64,000 bases of DNA from Meconema thalassinum (lineage: Eukaryota > Arthropoda > Insecta > Orthoptera > Tettigoniidae): assembly GCA_946902985.2 (NCBI GenBank), contig OX336388.2, positions 131,938,346-132,002,345 of the forward strand. Reading direction: 5' to 3'. The translations under genes were made by a program, and so were the position numbers. Positions 55,401 to 64,000 of the stretch are shown piece by piece. Numbering within the stretch: position 1 is the stretch's first letter; every line of letters begins with the position of its first letter. The notes beneath the pieces were generated by a model. It was given only the letters and a program-made list of their open reading frames with translations, was not told the DNA's origin and ran no database searches.

Positions 55401-56220
55401 TCCCGGCCCCAGCCACTGCTGCCTCCCCTCCACGCATATTGACTCTTGCACTTGTCTGCTCAAGTCCCACGTGCCCGTCTCGGGGTAGCAGTGTATGCCA
55501 GCTTTGCTCGAGATAAATACTTAACGGCACCACAAGTGCCTGATAACCGTATTTTCCTTTTCGCATTTTTCATAAAGCTCTCATTTTCACTTTGCTTTAA
55601 GTGGATGAATTTCCCACTCTTTCATCTTCCATTTTCTTTTCTTTATAATAATGTGCTGTACGAGCTGTACAGACTACCCACTTCACAGTGTTATTCTAGT
55701 CAAGGTCTTACATCGACTGGCCCGCAGCGCACCTCTGCACTGGCTGCTTACAATACTCGTCACAGCTGATTACGACAACCAAACCCGTGTGTGCGTGTGT
55801 GTGCCTAATTACTATTTTGAACACTCTGAACTGATAATGTTTACTTTCACTTTACTCTGTCAATCACATATACAAAAGAAAAGAACACTCTTTCAAAGAC
55901 AATGAAAGTGCAAATTTAACCTTGCCTATCTGTATGTATGTAACCTTGTACTGTAATTTTAAATCAATAAACGGGGCTTCGCTTGGCGACGCCTGGGGGG
56001 GGGGTCTCGCCTTGGGTGGGGCGTCTTGTTTGTGACCGGGTTAACACCCTGCGCCAGACTTAATTCTCTTTTTTTTCTCCTTTACATATGCTTAGCATAT
56101 TATATCACTTTAAGTTTTCTCACCAATATTCTTTCCTTTTCTCAAGGCACAAGAGTTCCTCGTTGAGCCGCGTGCCCGCCCCGCAAGGGGAATGAAATAA
56201 CTTCATTTGCATTGCATTTG

Positions 56221-56395
56221 TTGATTTTATACACTACGCAGAATGGAATAATGTTATGTCAATTTCTAATTTTTTTTTGAAGACCTGGATGATGGATTTT
56301 ACGGTTGATGTTGTGAAGTCTCAACATCTCGTGTCAGTCTACTACGACCAGGTCATATGAAAATTCTGAAAATTACAATTAGTCGATTTTACATT
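56221..56395. other. Short spacer, nothing recognised
   Basis: AT-rich sequence between the LINE tail and the next hAT. Confidence 0.4.
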
Positions 56396-57014
56396 CAGTG
56401 CTGGATTAACCTTAAGGCACAATAGGCAATTGCCTGGGGCCACCATAAAATGAAAAAAATCACACCATAAAATAAAGAAAAAAGATTTTTATTGTGTGGA
56501 GAAGAGTCAAATAAATTAGGTACCGTAGGCCTACCGAAAAAAAAGTGAAACTTAGAATTACAGTTCTAATTTTACAGTTTAATTTCTTGGTTTATACTTC
56601 GTAAAGTGCTGTTCGTAAATTCTCTCTGCCTGTTTTTCCCATAAACTTCATCTTCTTATTATACTTAATTCATAACTATTGTTTGACACATTCCAAGTCA
56701 ATCGAAATTTCAACTTTCTGTTCGCTCTATTGTTTAAGGATTGAAAGCAATTAACTGATACTCTCACGGTCGGGTGCCAAAATTCCCAAAATGCCATGAC
56801 TATTTGAATTAACTGATAAGTCCCCCTCCCCGCCATCCCCTCCAGTTTATTAGCCGTAGATAAGCTCGGAAAGAGTTTTTCCAAATTCTGGCATTCTGGT
56901 CTGTAGAGTAATTTCGGAAACAAGTAACGTGCTTCCGCTTGAGTTCAGACTTCAAATCGACGGTTTTATGATCGACAATTTGAATTCGTTAGTGTTCGAT
57001 GAACAATTTTATCT

Positions 57015-60000
57015 GTGTATCGGGTTGAATTAAAACCCCAACTCAAAAATGTCTTCACATACATATTTGAGTGGTGCAAAAAAAAAAAAAAAAAAAAAAA
57101 ACTTGCCAAAGATAAACATTGCCGAGAAAGTGTGGTGTTAGAGAAAGTGCCAAAACTGACTAAATTTTTCCTTCGGAATAAAACCTCTTCAAATTAATCG
57201 GAAAATTAAGGATCTGTAGCGATGGATCAAAGGAGCAAAACAAAACGAACACTGGTCACGCAGAAGACCCGGATAATGATCCGGTCATTTCAAGTTCTCA
57301 AACATACAGTTCTTCTTCCAAGGATGAAAATGAAGCTGGACAACCAGGTGCCGAAAATTTGAACCGTTTCACTGATCCAGGACATTGGGGAAAATTAACC
57401 AGTGAAGACATTCAGTTTTGGGTTACACATGGTCCGTCAAATTGTCAAAATTTGACTGGACCGTTTGAATCGTCCAAGCGTCGATATGATAAGGAATCAA
57501 CGTCAAGATATTGCTCCCAAAATTTATTCTTTGGAAAGAAACTGAATGGAGAGAATACAAAAGGAGATTGGCTCATTTATTCACCTGCTAAAGGTAAGCT
57601 TTGATTAACAATTGAGCCCTTCATGTATTTGTGATACATTGACAGTTTTTGAAATGTTATGCTATTTTTCTAAAAAAAATCCGATAGTAAATTATGTTTT
57701 ATTTTATTTTTCTGTTTTTGGAATTCTAGTTCAATTTTATTCGTTTCCAGACTTCAATAAGTTTTCCCTTATGTGTAACAACGCGGTATTTTTGATCACC
57801 ATATGCACTTCTGGTAGCTTGGTCCAAATTATCAGCAACGAGCGTATCACGCAAAGTTTATTAAAACGCAACCAAAACTTAAGAATTTTTGACGAGAATA
57901 AGATCAAATTTTTTAGATAATTTTTGTTGATCAGTTTGCTTAACTTTGGAATTTTAATCAATCGTATTCGTTTCAATTTCTTTTAAATTATTTTTTTAAA
58001 AGCCTTTATTTAACTTCACTTGTGGCAAATCAAATCTTGCAACAACAATTTTGAATATTTCTATCTTACCAAAACGAATCAAATTTTGCATGGTTGTGTA
58101 ACTTGAAATTACAAATAAATTGTTAAAAAAACGATCTTTTCGTCACACAAAAATACGATCATACAAAACATTAAAAAAAGAAAACCACAAAAAACTGAAG
58201 CGCAAAAAAGTCAAAAGTGAAAAAAAAAATTTAATAAACGTTTTCATTAAACTTAAAACGCAACGCAAAAAAAAATAAAAAAAAAATATTCAGGTAAATT
58301 TATTAAATTCATTGCTATATGTTGGTTGGTTCCTTAGTTTAGGGGCTGCGACAACGTGGTCATGTAGCCCCGTGTTCTTTGAGTGTGTGTAGAATCTGTC
58401 TGATAACCGGTGTTAATTGTGATGGCTGTATTAGTGTGTGTATCTGTTTTTTTAAATTTAAGTACAGACTGCAACTTAGAATTTTTCAAATAGTTCCTAC
58501 TTTTGCCGCCAAGCGCCACCGTCAACGACTACTAGGCCAAGTTTAGTACTTAGCTACTAGACGCCACCGCAGTCGGCTCTTGGCAACGAACGTAGAAACC
58601 TAAGAGCGTTGTTTACATTCTTAACCTATCCAATTTAGCTTCACACAAGTGTAATTAGTGGAAGGTTCTTTAACATGCCATAATTCTATGACATGGGACC
58701 GCCGGCTTTACTTCCCCTCCGAAGGAAGGCATAAGTTACTGAGGAATTTTTAACGCCCTTAAAAAATCCGACGACTTCGGCCGGGTTTGAACCCGCTATC
58801 TTGGGCATAGAAGCTCAGCATGCTACCGACTGCGCCACCGAAGCCGCTAAACATTTCATTGATATTCAATAAATGATCGAAATTTTTATGATCAGTAAAT
58901 GACCGAAAATACATCGTTTCTGGAGAGGTACGATGCTACTTTTTAATCTCCAGACTAAAAGGGTTAACATTTCAGTTACGGTATGGGTTTTATGTCTTGA
59001 ATACTGTTTAATTCATTTTTGTTCTCAAATTATAATAATATTTTTTTGTTTTATTTTCAGGCCGAGTCTATTGCTTTTTTTTGCAGGTTATTTTTGCCTC
59101 CAGAAAAATCGAACAGACTTGCGCGTGAAGGGTATGATGATTGGAAGAACGTCGGGATTCATTTACAGCAGCATGAGAAGAATTTGAATCATCGGGAGTG
59201 TGTGCTAATTTACCTGGAAGAACGGAAACATGAACATTTTCCAGATCTATTCAGGAATGGACTACTCGAAGAAAAAAACTATTGGCGCGATGTTATAAAA
59301 CGAGGAGTTGCTGTTATCAACACTCTGGAAGATCGAGGATTGTCATTCCGAGGTACGAAATAGCACTTTGGAAAGCCGGATAATGGGAATTATTTAGGTA
59401 TACTTGAAATTCTTGGGCAGTTTGATCCATTTTTGCGGGATCATATTGCACGATACGGAAATGCTGGAAAAGGTGTTCCTTCGTATTTATCCAAAACGAT
59501 CTGCGAAGAGTTAATAAACATCATGGGCAAAAAAGTTAGATCATATATTTTAGAAGAGGTGTATCTAGCTCTATATTACAGCCTTTCCGTTGATTCAACT
59601 CCCGATGTATCGCATATAGATCAATTGTCAGTTGTGTTTCGGTATGTTTCACCAAAAGATCACCAACCAGTTGAAAGGTTTATATGTTTTCTTGAAACAG
59701 AAGGTCATACTGACGAAAGTTTGAAAACTCAAACTGTGAACTTCGTCACTGAAGATTGCGGTTTGGAAATTCAAGATTGTAGAGGACGGTCCTATGACAA
59801 CCCACCAAACATGTCTGGAAAGTATCAGGGTTTGCAAGCCAAAATATTAGAACTGAATAAATATGCGATTTATGTCCCTTGCGTTACACATTCCCTCGAT
59901 TAATTGGACAATCTGCTGTTAAATGCTGTTTTTACGCATTTTTTTGGATAATGCAATCATTGTATAACTTTTTTTCTGCAAACCCTCACCGTTGGGGCGT

Positions 60001-61037
60001 GTTGAAAAATTATATAAAAAACACAAAAACTTTGAAATCATTGTCAGATACGATCTGGGAAGTCATGCTAATGCAACGAACGCGGTTTATGATTCGTTTC
60101 ATAAAATTGTCGAGGATTTAGAAAGCATTGAAGATGACGAGTCGGGAAATAATGGCACTTGTCATGAAGCGGGGTGCATCGCAAACAGAATGCAAAAATT
60201 CGAATTCAGTTCATGTTAATTTTGTGGGATTCTATTTTGACTTCTATGCGTGCAACTAGTAAATCATTACAAGCTAAACAGATCGACTTACAAACGTGTG
60301 CTGCCTTGTATAAAACTTTAGACGAAAAGTTAGGCAATTTTTGTGATAAGTTCGATATTTTCGAGGAAAAAAGCTAAGAAATTGTTACCTGATGTATCGT
60401 ATTCTAAAAAATCGTCGCGTAGAAGAAGAAAAAAAAACCGAACGACGGAGGCGCTCCTGAGGTCGAATTTTCGCCTCGTGAGAATTTCAAAATAACAGGT
60501 TTTCTCGAAATCATAGTTAAACTCAACGTCAAAATAAAAAAAGGGCAAAAGTTTATATGGACGTTTCCAAGAAATTTGCATTTTTGAATAATTTTTCAAT
60601 GAGCGATGAAGAACTCTGTGAAGCGGTAAACAATTTGGTTGGCTTTTATGATAAAGATTTGGAAGAATTTTCAGCTGAACTGAAACATTTTCATTCTTAT
60701 ATAAACAACAGATACACCGCTGCCGAAAAATCTCGTAGTCAGTTGTATGAGATTTTAATGAAAGACCAATTGACAAATGTATTTCCGAATGTAGAAATAG
60801 CTCTCCGAATTTTTTAACTTTAATGATAACGAACTGTAGGCTACTGCGGAACGTTCTTTTTCACAGTTGGATTGAATAAAAGCGCCTCGAAGAGCTACTA
60901 TGCGACAAGAACGACTGGACATGTTAAGTCTTCTCTGCATAGAATCAGACATTTTAAGGAAAATCAACTTCGATTATGTTATTGAAACTTTCTGCGAAAC
61001 AAAATGCAGATTTTATTTTCTGAAAATGTACATATGA
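57015..61037 (+). pseudogene. hAT transposase remnant (TTF/ZMYM1-like) with a GT-AG intron
   Basis: Exon 1 ends with DWLIYSPAKG; a canonical donor GTAAGC lies at 57594. The acceptor TTTTATTTTCAG ends at 59060, and exon 2 opens with GRVYCFF then CRLF after a one-base change in a T run, completing a TTF-type zinc finger. Then come GYDDWKNVGIHLQQHEKN, FLRDHIARYGNAGKG, ALYYSLSVDSTPDVSHIDQL (catalytic-type Asp), DNPPNMSGKYQGLQA and CVTHSLD. The extreme C terminus RLDMLSLLCIESDILRKINF (60900-61037) is the dimerisation end. Stops and frame changes occur at 59363, 59902, 60217 and beyond, so it is dead. Confidence 0.9.
58322..58847 (-). repeat. SINE 3' module plus full SINE inside the hAT intron
   Basis: 58322-58445 is the common SINE 3' module reversed (GGTCATGTAGCCCCGTGTTC). 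58447-58847 is a complete copy of the 34917-35647 family with tail at left and head at right (reversed: GCGGCTTCGGTGGCGCAGTC). This copy is not interrupted and so serves as the empty-site reference for the nested insertion at 35261-35584. Confidence 0.88.
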
Positions 61038-61202
61038 TCTAAATTGTATTCATAGAAAATTTGTAAATAAAATCTCTTTCAAAGTTATGATTGACTTTTT
61101 TTTAATGAAGGGGAGGAGGGTGGAGGTTGAAAAAATAAATAAAGGAAACGGGCCTCAAATTAACAATTGCCTAGGGCCACTGTGAGTCTTAATCTGGCAC
61201 TG

Positions 61203-61646
61203 TGCACCTAATAAGCATGCGACCACACAATGAGAAAGACCTACAGTACGTGTGAGTACCCTATTACAAGACTACATTGGGTTTTGAAATGAGTTATCGG
61301 TACTATGATAGGCGCGTTATATAATTTAGCACGCGAAATATGGCAACAGATTCTAAACTGCTTCATTCTCTTATTGGTAGAACATATTGCAATTTATTCT
61401 ACTGCTCATACATTGTTTTCGACACCAAGCATTCCACGTTGTCTACGTCACAAAAGGATTGGCTGTAGCCTACGCGCCACACCCAGTCTATTTCGTTGGC
61501 AGTTGTCTGTTTTAAGCATTAAGAAGAGTGCGTTCTCTCTTCTTTGGAACTGACCAGCCACTCGGCCGCCAACTCTACAGTTTTCCTAATTTACGACCGT
61601 CTTATGATTTCATTTGACATGATAATGCAGAAAAGTGTCACACAGA
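61203..61646. other. No gene recognised
   Basis: No motif or repeat assigned. Confidence 0.4.
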
Positions 61647-61906
61647 CAATAGGTCAGTGGTTCCCAAACTTTATCAGCTGACGCCCCCCTTTTCAGATAC
61701 GGGAGTTCATCGCGCCCCCTCCCCCTCCCCCGCCCCCTCCCCCTCCCCCCCCCTCCCCACCACTCATCGCTTCTATAACCTCTTCGATTGACGCGGAGAT
61801 ATAGACCTAACCTAATAACACTACATAATGGAATAGGCCTATCTATTACCTACTAACTTCATTTTAGCACAATACAAAGAACACACTTTTACAACAAATC
61901 CTTAAA

Positions 61907-62925
61907 TTAATCAACAAATGTCAGTGAGAAGGTTGAAACTGTTTTGCTCTTAGTAAGATTCGGTATGTTTGGTTTGATAGTTGACAGAGCACATCGGAGA
62001 TCACCTGCAACATCAAGCCGACAGCGCTGCTTTGTTTCTATGACTCTCAGCGTTGAAAATCCTGGCTCGCATAAATATGTCTTTGAAAATTGACACGCAA
62101 TGAAAATTTGGCTATTACAGGATACACTGCAAGACAGTTTACCCAAAAGTCACCCAGTTCTAATATTTTGGAATCATCTTTTAGCTTTGATTCAAGAGCC
62201 TTCGTGGTTTAGGCGGCAGCACACCGGCCTCTTACCACTGGGTCCGTGGTTCGAATGCCGGTCACTCCATGTGAGATCTGTGCTGGACAAAACGGAGGCA
62301 GACAGGTTTTTCTCTGGGTACTCCGGTTTTCCCTGCCAATATTTCATTCCAGCAACACTCTCCACTATCATTTCATTTCATCTGTCATTCATTTAATCAT
62401 TGCCCCAGAGGAGTGCGACAGGCTTCGGCAGCCGGCACAGTTCATATCCTCGCCGCTAGATGGGGGCTTCATTCATTCCATTTCTGACCCGGTCGGAGAC
62501 TGGAAGCAGGCTGTGGATTTTCATTTCTTTTAGCTTTGATTCACAATTCATATCTATGGCTTCTTCTTGAAGCTGTGCTGGCAGTGCTTCAATGTCAATG
62601 GCAAACGAATTTCTTGTTAACATTCTTCCGACGAGATATCAGGAAAGTAGAAGTTGAATTCTTGTGCCAGGGAATCCAAATGTGACTGAATTTGCACCTA
62701 AGTTTATTACGATCACGTTCATTTTCCGGCAAAATTTCATTAAGGCGGTGAAAGGATGAGAAGTTGTTCAACTGAAGCTGGCGTTTCCATAACTGTATTT
62801 TTTCTTCAGGAATGCATAATATTGGAGTTTCTGCCTTGGAGCTTTAAGTTCAAACTGTTCAAAGCTTCAAAGAAATCACAAAGATATGCCAACGAGACGA
62901 TAAAATTGGTATGATTTTGCTCCTT
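61907..62925 (-). pseudogene. hAT transposase remnant (SCAND3/ZBED5-like end)
   Basis: Reading minus from the right: LAYLCDFFEALNSLNLKLQG (about 62850-62910) is the conserved helical block. Then HLDSLAQEFNFYFPDISS (about 62620-62680) follows. After the nested SINE comes the C-terminal dimerisation region SKTYLCEPGFSTL, RCRLDVAGDLRCAL and PNIPNL (61930-62090). Frame changes separate these blocks. The catalytic N-terminal half is missing. Confidence 0.85.
62195..62527 (+). repeat. tRNA-derived SINE with 16-bp TSD
   Basis: TTTTAGCTTTGATTCA flanks it at 62179-62194 and 62528-62543. The head is CCTTCGTGGTTTAGGCGGCA, with B-box region GTGGTTCGAATGCC. The body includes GTGAGATCTGTGCTGGACAA and CTCGCCGCTAGATGGGGGC. 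The same family starts again at 63700 and runs out of the window. Confidence 0.95.
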
Positions 62926-63170
62926 ACGACACAGCAAATTCCTTATTTAATCTCCAACCTCACGGCTCCGCAGAGGTTTGTGCCGACAGTTGGCAATTAC
63001 CAGTGCTTCTGAACGATTGACTTTGTGCGACCATGACTTGGAGAGATTCAAAAAATGTTTATTTTACAAAATTGTAATATTCGAGTTAAAATAACTTAAT
63101 TCGGAAATCACTTCACGCCCCCCTTGATAAAGCCCCACGCCCCCCAGGTTGGGAACCCCTGCGAATAGGT

Positions 63171-63496
63171 CACCAAATAAAGTTAATTAGGCAAGAAATG
63201 TGACCTGTCTTTGCTGTTGTGGCGAATGAACATCTTAACTATCTCCTGTTGATATCCAACACGTAGATGACATTGTATAATAATATGTTCACATCTATGC
63301 AATCCGACGCTCTGGCTGAGAAGTTAGTGTGTTGGGACCCAGGTTCGATTCCAGCAGGGCCAAGTAATTTTACCTTGAATTGTGGATTCCCATCGCCCGG
63401 TGCCTTGTTGTTTGTTATGTCCTATGCACAATTTAAACAGCACGAAACACTTCCTTCCATCAAACACACAGAATATTAACTAGAAGATAACAAAAA
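63171..63496. other. Unassigned, with one tRNA-like stretch
   Basis: At 63310-63365 CTGGCTGAGAAGTTAGTGTG and CCAGGTTCGATTCCAGC resemble A and B boxes of a SINE head on the plus strand. No further SINE body can be delimited. Confidence 0.4.
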
Positions 63497-63699
63497 GCTC
63501 TCAGTTACGTGTTGTTGGTTCAATCTACGTATACTAGGCCAGTAGCGTAATCTATAATTATGTTGCTATAACAACGTAAGCTCTCAGTTACGTGTTGTTT
63601 GTTCATCTATGTACATTATACTATGTCAGTAGCGTCATCTATATGTTGCTATAACTACGTAAGCTCTCAGATATGTGTTTGTTCATCTATGTTCATCTA
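63497..63699 (+). repeat. minisatellite, ~83-bp unit, 2.5 copies
   Basis: GCTCTCAGTTACGTGTTGTT starts at 63497 and 63581, and a variant at 63663. Each full unit also contains AGTAGCGTAATCTAT or AGTAGCGTCATCTAT and TTGCTATAACAACG-like sequence. The third copy is cut off by the SINE at 63700. Confidence 0.8.
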
Positions 63700-64000
63700 G
63701 CCTCCGTGGCTTAGGCGGCAGCACGCCGGCCTCTCACCGCTGAGTCCGTGGTTCAAATCCCGGTCACTCCATGTGAGATCTGTGCTGGACAAAACGGAGA
63801 CAGACAGGTTTTTCTCCGGGTACTCCGGTTTTCCCTGTCAAAACTTCATTCCAGCAACAATCTCCACTATCATTTCATTTAATCTGACATTCATTTAATC
63901 ATTGCCCCAGAGGAGTGCGTCCGGCCTCGGCAACCGGCACAGTTCATATCCTCGCCGCTAGATGGGGGCTTCATTCATTCCATTCCTGTCCCGGTCGGAG
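63700..64000 (+). repeat. tRNA-derived SINE, truncated by window end
   Basis: Head GCCTCCGTGGCTTAGGCGGC and B-box region GTGGTTCAAATCCC, then the same body as 62195-62527 (GTGAGATCTGTGCTGGACAA, CTAGATGGGGGC). It continues past 64000. Confidence 0.9.

Larger units (their letters stand above)
48919..56220 (+). mobile_element. Jockey/I-group LINE, interrupted
   Basis: ORF1 (zinc-knuckle protein) and ORF2 (endonuclease plus RT) follow in order. ORF2 is split by a 2.3-kb insertion and resumes at about 54836. The sense strand is unusually cytosine-rich. The 3' part has AATAAA at about 55966, a conserved-looking CGGGGCTTCGCTTGGCGACG and ends near AACTTCATTTGCATTGCATTTG-like repeats. Three CCHC knuckles in ORF1 plus an APE-type endonuclease suit the Jockey/I group; the exact clade needs a tree. 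The 3' limit is approximate. Confidence 0.85.
56396..61202 (+). mobile_element. decayed hAT transposon, ZMYM1-like, 4.8 kb
   Basis: Left end CAGTGCTGGATTAACC with CAATTGCCTGGGGCC, and right end, reversed, CAGTGCCAGATTAAGAC with CCTAGGCAATTG, form long imperfect TIRs. The 8-bp neighbours (TTTACATT and TGCACCTA) do not match, so the TSD has eroded or been lost. The interior holds a transposase remnant with one intron, inside which two SINE segments have inserted. Confidence 0.88.
61655..63162 (-). mobile_element. decayed hAT transposon with near-perfect 8-bp TSD
   Basis: Left end CAGTGGTTCCCAAACTTTAT and right end, reversed, GCAGGGGTTCCCAACC bound it. CAATAGGT (61647-61654) and GAATAGGT (63163-63170) differ at one base. 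Both ends have C-rich subterminal runs (61683-61762, 63116-63145). A transposase remnant runs on the minus strand and a SINE is nested within. Confidence 0.88.

Overview
This is a window of nuclear DNA from an animal, almost certainly an insect with a large, repeat-rich genome. The sequence is AT-rich and contains no run of ordinary host exons that I can recognise. Nearly everything identifiable is transposable-element DNA of insect type: hAT, Tc1/mariner/pogo, Ty3/gypsy, a Jockey/I-like LINE, and many tRNA-derived SINEs. The SINE repertoire gives me an impression of a polyneopteran (orthopteroid) insect, but that is only an impression; I could not run any search.

Layout. 0-11 kb: SINEs of several families (several with clear target-site duplications, TSDs), a short hAT derivative, a mariner-type transposase fragment, a foldback element and an orphan THAP-type zinc-finger ORF. 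12.4-15.2 kb: a decayed hAT with its 8-bp TSD, plus a fragment of another hAT. 15.4-16.6 kb: a TIR element beginning next to TTAA, and a LINE RT scrap. 16.9-33.7 kb: a pogo-like DDE transposase gene (DD35D) split by a complete 13.4-kb minus-strand Ty3/gypsy element with very long LTRs (about 2.75 kb, Osvaldo/Ulysses-like) and a GTAC TSD. That element's 3' LTR was later hit by a 1056-bp hAT with TSD GGATATAA. Tandem repeats follow. 34-36 kb: nested SINEs. 35.96-42.72 kb: a complete young plus-strand Ty3/gypsy element (LTRs 759/753 bp, tRNA-Leu primer site, one gag-pol frame with a single internal stop). 42.9-48.3 kb: a short TIR element, a SINE, and three copies of an unclassified ~1.57-kb TIR transposon with 7-bp TSDs, the last inverted. 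48.9-56.2 kb: a Jockey/I-group LINE broken by a ~2.3-kb tandem-repeat insertion with Helitron-like ends. 56.4-61.2 kb: a decayed ZMYM1-like hAT that still shows a GT-AG intron. 61.65-63.16 kb: another hAT carrying a SINE. 63.5-64 kb: a minisatellite ended by a SINE.

How it fits together. The window is a stratified pile of insertions and the TSDs give relative ages. DDE transposase gene, then long-LTR retroelement, then hAT is one clear three-layer stack. LINE then Helitron-like insert, SINE in SINE (about 8.3 kb and 35.3 kb), SINE in hAT (62.2 kb) and SINE in a mariner relic (6.4 kb) are others. None of the elements has all its frames open as read. I saw no CRISPR, operon or other prokaryotic feature, no convincing host gene apart from the possible THAP exon, and no rRNA. 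The tRNA-like stretches are SINE heads.
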